From the NCBI RefSeq assembly GCF_000005505.3, contig NC_016133.3:7130001-7194000 (forward strand): DNA of 64,000 nucleotides, read 5' to 3'. Source of the DNA: Brachypodium distachyon. Lineage: Eukaryota > Streptophyta > Magnoliopsida > Poales > Poaceae. Made by a program: the position numbers and the translations under genes. Position 1 is the first letter of the stretch; each line of letters opens with the position of its first letter. The notes under the pieces were generated by a model. That model saw nothing but the letters and a program-made list of their open reading frames with translations. It was not told where the DNA came from and ran no database searches. This document shows positions 25,151-42,800 of the stretch, piece by piece.

Positions 25151-28100
25151 GAGAGAAATGCCCTTTCACGCCCGAACTCCCGAATCGTTTTTCCCCGCTC
25201 GATGCGGCCCGCCGCTCCTCCCTGCCCCTCGGCCCACGCGCCGCCGCCGCCGCCCACCTACCTCTCCTCTCCCTAGATCTCTCATCTCCACCGGAACCCA
25301 CTCGATCTCTTCATCTCCCTCACGATCCCTCCCGCGCCCGTCCCTCCATGTGCCAGTCCACGCTGCCGTCGTCATGGGATGGAGCACGGCCGGTCCCCGC
25401 GGACACCGCCATGGGACGCAGTCCCGCCGCCGAGGGCGGGCGCCTGAGGAGAGCTCCGCCGTCCTGGCCTCCTCCTCCGGTTCCAGTCGCCACCACCTCA
25501 TCCCACTCGAGGAAAAGCGCACGGCGACGACTTCGCATCACCGGATCCGGCCTCCCCCAGTCTCGACGCCGCCGGGACTGGGCTCCTCCGACCCTGCCGC
25601 GGCCGAATCTGGCTTTCCCTGACCCCTCTCTGGAGATCGATTCGTCTCATCACCTATCAAAGCTGCCGCCTTGATGAACTGTGCCTCCAGAGTTTGAAGT
25701 GCCACCGCCCCCTCCATGGGAATCGTCATCGCCGCCGCCTGCATCTTTCTCCCTGCCTCCTCCTGATCCGCGGCGCCGCCTCCCTCCCTCCCACTTCCCC
25801 GCGGTGGTGCTGGCCGCGCGGGCGGGCGCGGGCGGACCAGCCAACACCACAGCGATTCAGAGAGTTCCATTGTGCTAATTAACTGACGGCGAATTCCATC
25901 GCTTCCGTCTTTGGGGAGGATTCAGTTGTCACTTCCTACGGTGATAAAACAGATTGCATTGCAATTGTGTTGCTGCCGGACAAAAGAAAATCTTTTCTCT
26001 GTTCTTATGGCTGGTCGTCCTGATGATGCATAGATTTGGTGATTGTTCAGAGTATTCCAAGATCGAAATTGGGGACATTGACAACAGAAGCGACAGGAGA
26101 ACAGGTAAGCTCCTATTCAGAGTATACTTATATATATTGGTCTTTTTAATGCTTATGTGTGATTTAGTTTCTGAGTACTGGTGTAGTACAGATTTAGGTT
26201 CAAGCTCCTTTTTTTTCAGATTTTTTTTAGGGCCAAACAAATGCATGTTGCGTAGCTGCAGACCAGGAGTTGGTACTTTAACCTGAACACATGGGATTAC
26301 TTGATTTTTACCAATGTAGTATAAGAATCTAAACTTCTGACAAAGGAGAGAGAAACAAGTAGAGAGAACAGATAATAATTAATCTAAACTTCTTTTAAAT
26401 TAGTTGTTGCTACCTTAGAAATGTTATTCGTTCTCTATTTCTGTCATACTGTCCAACTGATATGGACAGTTCTACTTGTTCTCTATCGACGTCTAGCCAC
26501 AGTTGAAGAAAATCCAGTCATTGCATACAGAACTCCTATTGGCATATTGTTAGACTACTACTGTGGTAAGCTCAGGTATCTAATTAAATCTACAAGGAAT
26601 ATCTATTAGATCAAGTTGATGAATCTGCAAGGTTTTACCTTTGAATGTTGGTGTCAATGATGATGAAAAGAGTTGAAAATACTATTGTTGTGCAGTCGTA
26701 ACTCTGTCTTAATGGTACCTAAGATTAATAGAGAACAAATGCTTTATATGTCACTGGTTATCTACCAATTAAATATAAAGGTGAGTTCTATTAGAAAATA
26801 CTTTGAACTCGGTGACCTCTGTTGTTATTGGTTCTAATTAATATCAGAGGAAGTTTTAGATGTCCACTTAGGAAAGAACTGCTTGGTGAGATATTTAATA
26901 CAACCGCGTTGTTTCATACAAATTTCAAAACTTTCAGAATTGAGGAACTGATGCTTAAGCTACAGAACGCTGGCTGCCCTAGCAATTAAGAGAACCCTAT
27001 TGATGATTTTTATAATTTTAGCTTCGTTTCAAGTGCAAAATGATGATTTTAGAGGATGCGGAACGCACGGCTTGGTATGTCATCTTGTTAGCCGGCACGA
27101 CATAGTTAGTAAAAATAGATAGCTATGGTCTGTTTCAATATTTGTTAAAAACAACTATGCTCTCTTCAAGTATTTGGAATTTATTATTGAATGAGATGTT
27201 CTAAGTGCTTTTCACATGTATGTTTGCATTAGCACAACCGTGTTTATCAGCAAATGCTTGAATACTTGATGTAGTGCAAGATTTTGATTCTATATTCCAT
27301 GCGATAATTCAGATACAGAGATGTTACCTTATCGATACTGAGATGAGATATCAATTGTATGAACTTTATTCTTAGTATTTTTTTCAAATATTTTGATTCC
27401 GTAGCAACGCACAGGCACCTAACTATGTAAGATACGTTTGATGGATGTAGCTTCAATTTGCAAGCAAAATCAATATTTCTGTCATGTCTAACCATATTCA
27501 TGTATTTCTGTTAAATATATCAGAAGCTGGCATCTGTTTTCAAGTTGAAGAATTGAGTTGTGATTGCTAAAGTTGATGTTCCCTTGCTTTGGCATTGTGT
27601 TCAGGTAAACAAGGCTTTGCAATGTTATACTGTAATAATAACTATGGTCTACGTTATTTCTTGATTCAATTTGCCCAAATAATATGAATGTATCTATACC
27701 TAAAAAGCGTCTAGATACATGTAATAGAAAGTCACTTAATATGGGATGGAGGGAGTATATAATTGCTGACTAAAATTCACATCAGATAAATGGAGTTCTT
27801 TGTTTAATAAGCAAGTGTATGGCAGCTTTGTCGAAAATGAGGTACCCCACTATATTCCCCATCTTTCTTAATTAACCACATCTCTTTGTGACTTAAACTA
27901 ACCATAAATTGTAGTATGCCGTAATATATATTTTCACTATGTGAGAAAAACGGAGGGAAGCATCTGCTTCTTAAAATAGCATGCTCTAGATTGTCCATGT
28001 TTCCTTGCTATTTGTAAGAGAAAACATGCTAGCTAGCCATAATACCGTTACTTGGTCTAGAATGTTGAACTACATTAAAATCATCACATGAAATTCCACA

Positions 28101-28239
28101 AATTGTTTAGTTTACTCTCTTTTACAGCTTTGCTACCATTCATGATTCATGTGTGATGTCTATTTAGAGATAAATCATTTCACGGTCCAATGTATTTCTT
28201 CTGTTAGCTTTTTGTTGTTTGGAATATACTTCTTACCTA
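25151..28239. other. Gene-free; GC-rich open frames, then AT-rich DNA with repeat remnants
   Basis: 25125-25880 is GC-rich, Pro/Arg-rich and open on both strands. It could be a captured 5' gene end but has no recognisable domain. 26000-27400 is AT-rich. At 27399-27425 GATTCCGTAGCAACGCACAG, then GCACCTAACTA, is a degenerate grass Helitron-type 3' end. At 27690-27757 there is one half of a Stowaway element ending ATGGGATGGAGGGAG before TA. Confidence 0.4.
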
Positions 28240-28363
28240 CTCCCTCCGTCCAACAAAGGATGTCTCAACTTTGACTAAATTTGAATGCATCTATACACTA
28301 AGTCATGTCTAGATACATCCAAATTTTGACAAACTTGAGATATATTTTGTTGGACGGAGGGAG
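28240..28363. mobile_element. Stowaway MITE (124 bp)
   Basis: Termini CTCCCTCCGTCCAACAAAGG and the inverted TTTTGTTGGACGGAGGGAG, with TA at 28238-28239 and 28364-28365. The subterminal word AAAGGATGTC is shared with the mariner-like element at 53711-58754, making this a plausible relative. Confidence 0.9.
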
Positions 28364-28888
28364 TACATCTTTTAATCTTGCATGATACTAACTAACTCAT
28401 GTGGCCTAAAGGCTAGAGGCATCCAAGGTTGGTGAGCATCTGTACGTCCAACCTCTGCAGCACAATAATTTTCATGCTGACTCATGCATCTGTTTCTGAA
28501 AGAAAGCTTGCTGGTCTATCTGATGGTTCATCGAAGGCATTGTTTTCTCAACACATGTACATGTTTTGATGCTACAGTGGTAGTAAGATCACACTTTGGC
28601 TTAATTAAAATGGTGGTAGTCCACTTGTACTCTTAATTAAAATGGATGATATATCATCTCCAAAAGAGCAGTGTACATGTTTGATGCTACAGTGGTAGTC
28701 AAGATCACACATTGGATTTCTTAGTGAATGTTCTTCGTTGTATTTTTCATCATTAATTTGATTACCGGGGAAAAAAATGTCCAAATTTGGTTCTGTTATT
28801 GTCTCGTACCTATGGTGCACACAACAAATAAAGAACTAACATTCGTCAAGACAAACTGGCAACATCATATACGCTGTTATTTGAGATT

Positions 28889-28916
28889 CCGTAGCAACGC
28901 ATGGGCACCTAACTAG
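28889..28916 (+). mobile_element. Helitron-like 3' terminus
   Basis: CCGTAGCAACGCATGGGCAC followed by CTAACTAG and then T. Grass Helitrons end in CTRR before T with a short GC hairpin about 10 bp upstream (established). The 5' TC end was not located, so the element's extent is unknown. Confidence 0.45.
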
Positions 28917-29862
28917 TATTTATTATAGGGTTCACTAGAAGTGCAAAGCATTTCAAACATAATAACAACTACATTGAGACCTGTGGACCATCGGATGACC
29001 ACTACCGCTGTCAGAACGAGACGATGGTGTGCCCCTTTCGTCACTCCCCATTCCGTAGCTGGCCTGACCTCGTCGATGACAGCCGGGAAGTCCTCATAGA
29101 CGTACACCTCAGGACCAGCGTCCCGTTGCTGTAGTCGCCGTTGTCAGACACTTGAATTGATCTAATGAACTTGACACCATATCTTGCTGGCATGTACGAC
29201 AAGAAAACCTATCCTCGTTGCTTGGAAGGAACGATAGGAAACTACATCGAAGCTCCGCCGGTTCGAAATGGAGGGAATTGGAGTTTGAAAGGCCATCTCG
29301 ATGATGAAGCGTGGCCATCTGCCAAGCGCCACGTCCGCGAGAACAACACCATCTTCCACATGCCTCCCGACGGTAAGAAGCACCACCAAAACGAGGCCGA
29401 GATGGCAAGAACTTACTCCATGCTGACGACGTCGCCGACCCTTGACAAATGAAGACACTTGCCGAAGCCTTTAGACCAGAAAAACTGCAGCTTCCACCGG
29501 TAGATTGGGGCCTTCTTACACAACCAGCGGAGGAGAGGTGACAGTTTAGGTGGAACCCTAGATGAGTTTCTAGGGGAAGAAGACAGACAATGTTCGTGTG
29601 GTAAAATTATTTTTATGTCTTTTCCGGTAAGCACCTCGACGTGATAGTGTCCTAGGTTAGGAAGTGCATGCTCGAAGATGACGGGTCCTGAGGCCAGCCA
29701 CCCTGCCCAGATGCCCTTTGAACTGTTGTTTTTCTTTGGTCTGTGTTTCACCAATTGTTTTTTTCAAACAGTATTTCACTAATTGTCGTGCCTTGTGTTA
29801 TCGTGTTTTGTACTTGGTTTGTGTTTCACTAATTGTCCTGCCTTGTGTTATTGTGTTTTGTA
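28917..29862. other. No recognised gene
   Basis: GC-moderate stretch 28980-29460 has overlapping open frames on both strands (29165-29452 plus; 29162-29458 minus) without a domain I can name. 29730-29860 contains a duplicated phrase around TTTGTGTTTCACTAATTGTC. It may be gene-fragment or repeat debris. Confidence 0.3.
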
Positions 29863-29966
29863 CTCCTTCCAACTGGTCGAAATATTACATGTATCTACAC
29901 GTTTTTTAAACATAAATACATCCATATTTAAACAAATTTGAGACAAGTAATATGAATCGGAGTGAG
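29863..29966. mobile_element. Stowaway MITE (104 bp)
   Basis: CTCCTTCCAACTGGTCGAAA at the left and ATATGAATCGGAGTGAG at the right, with TA on both sides (29861-29862 and 29967-29968) and the standard TTACATGTATCTA interior. Confidence 0.8.
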
Positions 29967-30735
29967 TACATATATTTGTTGTTGGCTGGAACTTTGAGCG
30001 TTATTATGTAAGAATGTATAACGATATAATATAATATTATATATTCCGCACAAAATATGATGTTGGTACAAATGTTGTGTAATAAATACATGAGAATAAA
30101 TACTAATAAATTTATCATTTATTAGCGGTCCAAGATAAATTTGTGTATTTTGTATATCCACCAACTCCAAAACCGGATAGGTTAATCTAGACTAATTTAG
30201 TTGAACTGTTGTTTGTCTCTCCGTTTCTAAATATTAAATGTATTGTATTTATTTTGATAGAGTCTTTGACCAATAATTAATCCATCACACGATATATTTT
30301 GCGGATAAAATGTGTATTGTTAGTTTTTTTAAATATATTTGCTTATGTTTTTTGATTTAGCAAAAAAAAAATCCCGACGGAATAATCCTTGATCAAACCA
30401 TTAGTCAAATGAAGTAAAATACTTCTACAAGATGGAGTTCGTGATTTCATTTTTTAATTTCCGATTTTACGTTTCAAAAGATTATCCCTTTCGTCGTGAT
30501 TAAAAGAGAAAACGAATAGTAGCACCGTGGTAAAACTGTTACAAGTAAAAAAAAACTGGAGTGGAAACAGCAGCCAGCAGCGGAAGCTCGCGCACCGAGG
30601 AGAGAAAGAATCGTTTTCTACCTTTCCTCCCTTCTTCTCCGCAAACCCACCGCCGCAGCGACGAAGCAGAGCCCACAGTTTTCCTCCACCTTTCCCCTCT
30701 TCTCCTCTCCACCTCCTCCTCCTCGCCCGTCAGCC
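29967..30735. other. AT-rich upstream region and leader of the aminotransferase gene
   Basis: AT-rich to about 30520, with poly-A/T runs and weak Stowaway-like words near 30215-30260. From 30560 it becomes GC- and CT-rich, consistent with a 5' leader ending at the ATG 30736. No clear TATA box or TGGGCY cluster was seen. Confidence 0.4.
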
Positions 30736-35511
<4,776 letters not shown>

Positions 35512-35959
35512 GGTTCCTTCCTCCCACCTTCAGCCAATGAAGAGCAATTTTTCTTCCTTTCTGGGGCTATTCACTCTATACTGTCATACTGCAGAAATAA
35601 GTTGTAGCATTGTAGCATGTCTGTTGCGGCTGTCAAACGGAGAATTTTATCTATATGGAGAATGAGAGATGTCCGACTTGCTTGGAAAGAGTTAAAAGCT
35701 GATCCTGTTCTTTCTTTTCTTTTGCAAAAAATGGCTATACCTTGATTTTAGCAAGACAGCAAAGAACTTCTTTAAGAAATTGAGCATGTGGATGTGTCTC
35801 TTGATGACATTATACATGTTGATATGGCCATGCTAACCTTGGGTACGACTTTTGGTACCCTCAATTCTATAATATTTGAAAGATTTATAATCAGGTGAAT
35901 TTAAGGAGTAATTGTTTTCATTGTCACATGCATGAAGAGGCAGAGCTATTACTATCTTG
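35512..35959. other. 3' flank of the aminotransferase gene
   Basis: AT-rich sequence expected to hold the 3' UTR. No gene or repeat was recognised and no polyadenylation site could be fixed. Confidence 0.4.
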
Positions 35960-36860
35960 TCTCGTTTTATTACGTAGGCATCTTATCGAGCTTTTCAAAT
36001 CCAAAGTCAAGATGAGATATGATGGAGGCGAACGGGAGGGCCAAGAAGAATCAAGCATTCATATGGCTGAGAGGGAAGGATTTCAAGTGTACTTTCCAAC
36101 AAATCAAACGGCACATGATTCGGAGCTTGCTAGAGAAAGATATCACGAATTAAAGTTGAATCCGATCCGGGTCCGAGCTGTCAGGAGATCTGAATTTATT
36201 TTAATCACCTAGGCCACATCCGGAGTCCAAATCAAGCAAACAAGTACTTGTTGGAAAGGTAATTACAAGACCTTTCCAACGGATCTGGACCCATCAAGAG
36301 ATTCGACTCGTGCTGACCGCGGCGGAGGCGGACAAAACAAGCTGATGGGTCTGTTTTTCTGTTTCCTAAAGAGTTGTAGTTTGTTAGGAAAGTTAGAGAT
36401 AGAGTTGGATTTCGGCCTCCTTACTCAAGGTGGACGAAAATATCTCTCCCTCCTCCTTTATATACCCCATGAGCCCCCCTAAGAAGCCTTGGGTTTTGAT
36501 TACATAAAGTTTAGCCATCTTTGCTACTTTCGTGTAATCGCGTGTGTCGGTTAGACCACCTGTTTTACCGTCGTCAAGACTCCAACTTATCGTCTCGTTG
36601 AGACATTGGTTTGATATAGTATACTCGCAATTTTTTATTGCATCCGCTATTTATCTTGTTCTTGCTTGTTTTTCGATTGGTTGCAGGAACAAAGACCTTC
36701 GGTTGATCGTGCTCCCGCGTGATCAATAACCCTCTGGAGTTGGTGTATCGATTGCTAAGGCGCTGCCTCCTAGGCCGTAGTCGGATCATCAACGTCACCT
36801 CCTACCCAAATCGAGAGTTATCAATCTCATTGAAAAATCAGGACACCCTCGAGACCATCA
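35960..36860 (+). mobile_element. LTR-like retrotransposon fragment
   Basis: Contains, in order, a CT-rich promoter-like zone with TTTATATACCCC at about 36458, then TTGATTACATAAAGTTTAGC, and downstream GGAACAAAGACCTTCGGTTG and GATCGTGCTCCCGCGTGATC. This layout of a TATA box followed by a leader with translation-free short frames resembles a grass gypsy-type LTR. No internal gag/pol coding, second LTR or target duplication was identified, so it is a solo or truncated LTR at best. Confidence 0.4.
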
Positions 36861-37776
36861 CATGTTGAAGTACCGTTTTATGCTCTAACGTTCGCTTTCT
36901 AAATGGTTATTGTGTAGTAAAAGGAGAAACTGTAAGACGTTCCCACTTAGCTCCTGAGAGGTAAGAGGAGAATTCGATCCTAGCAATTGATTGATCGAAG
37001 ATAAAATCTGGCTATATAAACATGTTAAGTATGACAAATGGGTGAATGACTGAAAAGAAATGTTTGTTAGATTTTATGTTAAATCCTTGCAAAATATATA
37101 GATTAGGTCTATTAATCCTTGGTTACGTAGGCCATGTTTGTTTGGATTTCTGCTTCAGCTTTTGGTACTTCTAACTCTCTAAAAAACACTTCTCCCGTTT
37201 ACACATGAAGCTGAGAAGCACGTCTGGAGGTGCTTTTCTTTAGAAGTTGCGGAAAGCATCTTTAGACGTGATTCTCAGTTTTATGCGTAAACGAGAAAAA
37301 TGTTTTTTAAAGGACCAAAAGCGGCAGGAAGCAGGTTGGCAGGGAAACCTGACCGAACCCAACCTATAAATGCTACAGTTCGTGCAGTTTATGCTACACG
37401 TTTTCCATGGGTTTGACGAAACCGTCAAGCTGACAGAAATTCTGCAGTGCTGTTGCTGCTCAATCCTCATCTCATCGCACATGACCAGATGTAATCCGAC
37501 GACAGTGGACAACGACATGAGGATTCATGCCAACTCCTGTGGGCCGGCTGGCCAGGCAATCAGGCATCTCCTCGTCTCTGTCGTTAGAGACTGGTAAGGA
37601 GGCTGACAGCGAGATCCGCGCCGCTAGCGTGCTTCACAGCAAGCGACGACGAGCTCTTGACGGCGAGATCTGTGTGAACCTGCAGTAGCAGTACGTCCTG
37701 CATCACCTCGTACCCTGTTGTTACGTGGGAGTGAGGAGAGACGGACATGAACACCCCTAATATCGATTCTCATATA
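36861..37776. other. Gene-free stretch with a MITE-like remnant
   Basis: 37130-37330 starts GGCCATGTTTGTTTGGATTT and has inverted GAAGC/AGAAGCACGTC words, as in Tourist/hAT-type MITEs, but no clean right terminus. 37340-37760 has no recognisable feature. Confidence 0.35.
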
Positions 37777-37900
37777 TTCCTCCCTTTCATATTAAGTATT
37801 CTAAATTTGTCTAAAATATGCATGTATGTAGAGACGTTTTAATGTGTGAATGCATATTTATTTAGACAAATTTGTGACATTTAGTATGGGATTGGGGAAA
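37777..37900. mobile_element. Degenerate Stowaway MITE
   Basis: The left end TTCCTCCCTTTCATATTAAG and the right end TTTAGTATGGGATTGGGGAA are diverged Stowaway termini, with TA on both sides. The interior contains CTAAATTTGTCTAAAATATG and its inverted partner. Confidence 0.65.
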
Positions 37901-37909
37901 TATATACTA

Positions 37910-38195
37910 CTACCTCCGTTTCTTAACGTAAGATGTTATACCTTTGTGGTAAGTCAAACATTTAAAATTTTGAATAAATTTATAAAAAAACATATAGTAA
38001 TATCTACGATATCAAATAAGTATACTACGAAGATATATATCACGAGGAATTTAACAGAACTAAGTTTCAATAAAAAGGAATTTAACAGAACTTATTTGGA
38101 GTTGTAAATGTTGGTAGGTTTCTCTATAAACTTATTCAAACTCTTTTAAGTTTGACTTATGACAAATTTAGAACATCTTATAAGAATGGATGGAG
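37910..38195. mobile_element. Stowaway-like MITE (286 bp)
   Basis: CTACCTCCGTTTCTTAACGT at the left is inverted as CTTATAAGAATGGATGGAG at the right. The shared subterminal word AAGATGTT and TA on both sides support a mariner-type MITE. It lies only 9 bp from the preceding element. Confidence 0.75.
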
Positions 38196-38294
38196 TATGT
38201 ATGTTGGTTCAGTGTAAGATACTATGCCATACACATGCAAGTATATTTGAGTATTTCGAAGGTCTCATTTTTATGGTATTCCAGAACTGAAATA

Positions 38295-38535
38295 CTCACT
38301 CCATTTCATAAAGGTTGGCGTATTTTGTTTCGTTAAGACAAGGCTTTGACCAATGAAAACTCTATTGATATGTGTTTTTTCATACATGAAATTTACATCA
38401 ATGAATTCATCTTTAAAAGTTCTTGCTAATGATCATGGTTTCGTATCATATAACTTACATATTAATAAAGTAATTTTTGGTCAAAAGCTTGTCTTAACGA
38501 AACGAAATACGCCAATCTTTGTGAAACGGAGGGAG
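38295..38535. mobile_element. Stowaway-like MITE (241 bp)
   Basis: CTCACTCCATTTCATAAAGG and the inverted AATCTTTGTGAAACGGAGGG termini, with matching subterminal GGCGTATTT/AAATACGCC and CGTTAAGACAAG/CTTGTCTTAACG. TA lies at 38293-38294 and 38536-38537. Confidence 0.85.
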
Positions 38536-39812
38536 TAGTTATCAATGGAGCTCATACCTTCAACATTGAAATTTCAAATCTGCATACAATGGGACTAAAA
38601 TATTTCTCCAGTATTTAAAAAAATTCAATTTGATGAACTTATTACATTCAAAATTTATTGATTCACAAAATCAGCATTGATTTATAGTAAACTAGAAGGG
38701 CACATATTTCTACCAGTGGAACGGATGAAACAAAAAAAAGCTACTCCTCATACAATTTTGATAAACCGAAAATCCCAAGCAACCGTATTCAATTTGTCCC
38801 TGTGCTGTGCTGCAGCCATTGATTGTCCTCTGCGGCAAGTTGTGACCACTGTATTTAAGCCATATTCAATTTGTATTGATTCTATACCTTGATTAATGAC
38901 CTCTTATTGCAATAACGCCTATTGAGTTCTCAGATCACAAAGCAAAGCATGCTTGGAAAAATTCGCATTCACAGATGAAGGTGCAACTGAAGTTTACCAG
39001 ATCCAGTTGTAACAAGGCAACATGGTCTCCAGCATCTAAAAATTATGCGCTATACCTAGAAACAAAATTGTCTTTTCATCTTTTACTTAACGGTCAACTA
39101 ACGGTAGCGGCATATTTGAACCCTCATGTAAAATTTTAGTGGCAAAGTTCGAACAAGAAAATTCTGAGTGACATTTGGGCATATTATGAGCAAAATTTGA
39201 GTGGCAAATACAGAATTCTCTATTGTATCTTATTATAGATACAACAAAGCTCTAGGCAAAACATGAGGTGTCACTGATAAAATGATAAAATGTTAGAATA
39301 ATATTACAGGTTATCAAATAAAAAGAGCTTACGATACAACATTTAAGATACCATGCATCGAATAAGTTGTACTATCTAAACACTAATCCATGCACTAAGA
39401 AACAACAATAAGATACATTAGAGACGGCCTAATACTCTTGCAGATGGCCGTGCCGCATGAAACAATAGTAAGTTTTGCATTTATAGTTCAACCTATTTCT
39501 GCTCGATTACAGGAAACCTAAGAGAAGTGTCAATATGTAGATTTGTTACCAATGCAGAAATAAAACCAGCCATTTTGTGAATATTTCAAACAATGAATCA
39601 CCAGAAGAGAAAAGAAAAGGCTAGAAGGTGACAATGTTTGCACTAAAAACTGCATTCAGAATGATTTTCCTAGTTCTAAGTTCGAAACGCTGTTAGTCTG
39701 TAGACGCAACCCCAGGAAAGTCCTCCAAAGTTGAAGTACATCCAGGCTATACATATTTTGTACAATTGTCATCGTTTCTCTTTGTTTTTGCTCTTCAAGC
39801 GAGCACTAGTCA
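38536..39812. other. Gene-free; right part likely 3' UTR of the LRR kinase
   Basis: AT-rich, no gene recognised. The segment nearest 39812 is downstream of the kinase stop codon and probably transcribed. Confidence 0.4.
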
Positions 39813-42800
39813 TCATCTAGGACCAGAGAGCTCAATTGGCTCTATTATGAAGGACGATGAATCATGTGGATCCTCATGTCTTACAGAGAAACTGCAAGAG
39901 CCTCCGTAAGGCAGCGCTTCTCTATGCATGTCTACTCCATTCTCTGCCAGCGCAACGTTAGATTCAAGGGCATGTAGAACTTCTGACATCTTGGGCCGCA
40001 GAATAGGATTGGTCAGAGTGCATTGGAGAATCACGTCAACTGAACACTCTAGCTCGGCTACATCGAAAGAATCTTTGAGATCCCTGTCAACAAGTTTATC
40101 CAGCTTCTTTTCCTCCTTGAGTTCTCTAACCTGCAGAGCATTGAGATTTTGAGATTAGGTGGTAAACAAGTACTATTTCTCCAAGTAAATCCAGGAGCCT
40201 GGCCTATAATAGGAAAAAGAACTTATTAATACATGGCAGATTCTTATGCCAAATTGAGCATGCCAGAAAATCAACTAGGCTTTACAAGCAGTTCATTAAA
40301 GATATGTCTATGAACTTATGGTATCATCGACTATGACAATCTGGATGAAGTTCCCTAATTAAATTAGCTACTGCTGGCAGTATTTAGACTAGCTGTTGAA
40401 AATGTGCATCAAAACGCTCCAGGTTTGGAGTTCATCGCAGTATGTAAAAATTTGAACCAATGAAGTTACCCAATCTAGAATCATCCCCTTCTGGGACTGG
40501 CCATGTCCGTTGCTCAATGTTTTAGGTCCAGTAATCAGTTCCAGCAGTAGAATACCGAACCCATAAACGTCAGTCTTTTCTGAAGACTGTCCTGTTGAGA
40601 GATACTCTGGGGCAATATGACCAATAGTGCCTCGAACTGCAGTAGTAACATGTGAATCTTGCCGGTCGAGTAGTTTTGCCAATCCAAAATCTCCAACAAC
40701 CGCTTCAAAACTTTCATCAAGCAAAATGTTTGCTGCTTTGACATCTCTGTGAATGATCTTAGGATTGCACTGTTCATGGAGATACAGTAGTCCTCTGGCA
40801 GCCCCAATGGCAATCCGCATTCGTTTGCTCCAATCAAGAGAAGGTTTTCCACGATGGTACTCTGGAAAGATAACGAGTAGAAAAACAATGGAATAAGAAC
40901 AGCAACATAGAGCCAGAACACTGGGCTCGGAAAGCCATTCTTAAAGGAAAACATAGACTGCTAACTATAGCTAGAAATCACAAACATCCAAATGTTGTGG
41001 ACAGCAGAAATTACCTCTCAAGCGGTCAGCAACACTGCCATTTGGCATATATGGATATACAAGCAACCTTTCCTTTGAGGTCATGCAAAACCCATACAAG
41101 CGCAAAAGATTCCTGTGCACAGCTAGGCCAATCAACTCAACTTCTGTCTGGAACTGAACTTCACCAGTAACATCAGGATCTTTTAACCTCTTGACTGCCA
41201 CTAAAGTTCCATTCCTAAAACAGCCTTTATAAACAACACCAAAGCCGCCTTGGCCTAATATATTCTTTGAGTTAAAATTGTCAGTTGCATTTTGCAGATC
41301 ATGAAATGAAAAATGCTTCAGATGACCCATTTCAATGTCAAGATCTTGATCTAAGGTTGAAAACAGAAGTATTCGTCAACATATATTTTTTCAGCAGTAA
41401 GGTTATAGATGAATAGATGATTAGATAATTACCAGAAGAAGCAAAAGGCAAGCGCCATCTGCAATAGTTTAGCCAGCACGCAAAGAACAGAGCAAATATT
41501 GTCGCACAGATGACACTTAAAGAAATAGCCAGTGCTAATTGATGATGATTCTTAGTCTTATTCGACGTTCGAGACGTTGTATCTGTAGTCAAAGGTAAGT
41601 TAGTTCCACTCAGACAGGTAAGTTTGTTCCGGAGGATACACTTCTAAGAACTAAGAAGAGATGATATCAGGTAAAACAGTTACCGTTAGTTACTCCTTTC
41701 AGATCTGTGCAACCATGTAGACTTGATGAATTGCAAAGGAATTTGTTTCCCACAAGACTAGAAAGCATATGTATAGCAATTCAGTGAAGTATGAAAGTTT
41801 ACAGGAAATAATTATGTGTATATGCAAATTTTAGCATATGAAGAGTGAAACATGCAATCTTTGAGCAATTGAAGGATAAAAACAAAACCCAGTTACCTGT
41901 AGTCATGCGCATATATTTTTGGAACTGGACCACTTAAATTGTTGTATGATATATCACTGAAACAGATTTCCCATGTCAGTTTGAACACCAAGGATTACAT
42001 TTACCCACACCAATTGTCAAGAAGGAAATTAAGCATGTAATAAGATACATACAGGAATGTGAGACCTGGAAGCTTTGCAACATCTGTAGGGATTTGTCCA
42101 GACAAGTTGTTCTTATCAAGGCGCCTGAAGGATTGCAACACAGTCACTATAAAACTAGTCATCAACCGTGCATGTGCTTGGGTTAGCAATTTTAAGAACA
42201 AATAGTAAAACTTTTTAATAACAGTTATTGCATATAACCGACTTATATATAGGAAATCCGCACAAATAGTTATCTGAAACATCACATTTTTTTACTGTAC
42301 TTGTTTTCCATAGGTCATATGGCGAAAAAGGAACTAACTATACTTCTAGAAATAGATCCTAATAAGGTCAGCGTGCATGTATGATTTTTACTTGTCCTCT
42401 AGTTGTGTGCGCTTCTTCCAAACTGTGATATAGGTAGCTGAATTTATATTTGTAAACATTGTTTCATCAAGCTTGTATGACTTCGCTAGCTTTATACTTG
42501 GTACTGATTCAATCTCAACGACTAATGTCTTAATTAAATTGTAGAACGGACTTGATTAGAGTTCATTCATATCAGCTGTATTCATAGCACAAGAAGAGTT
42601 TTGGTTTCTTGGGTAGGCAGGCAGACATGATAAACTTAATTAGAATCCGCGATATTCAATCTGTAACACCTTGATGCACGTGAGATCAAACAGACACAAT
42701 AATGTGTCATATTTAAGAATAAATAATCCCAATAGATAACTTGTGACATACTGTAATAATTGGCATAAACTCACAAATAATTCAGTCGAGTCAGCTGCCC

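Noticed and set aside
25125..25622. Plus-strand frame of 165 residues
   Set aside because: Pro/Ser/Arg-rich, overlapped by equally long minus-strand frames, with no recognisable domain or splice structure.
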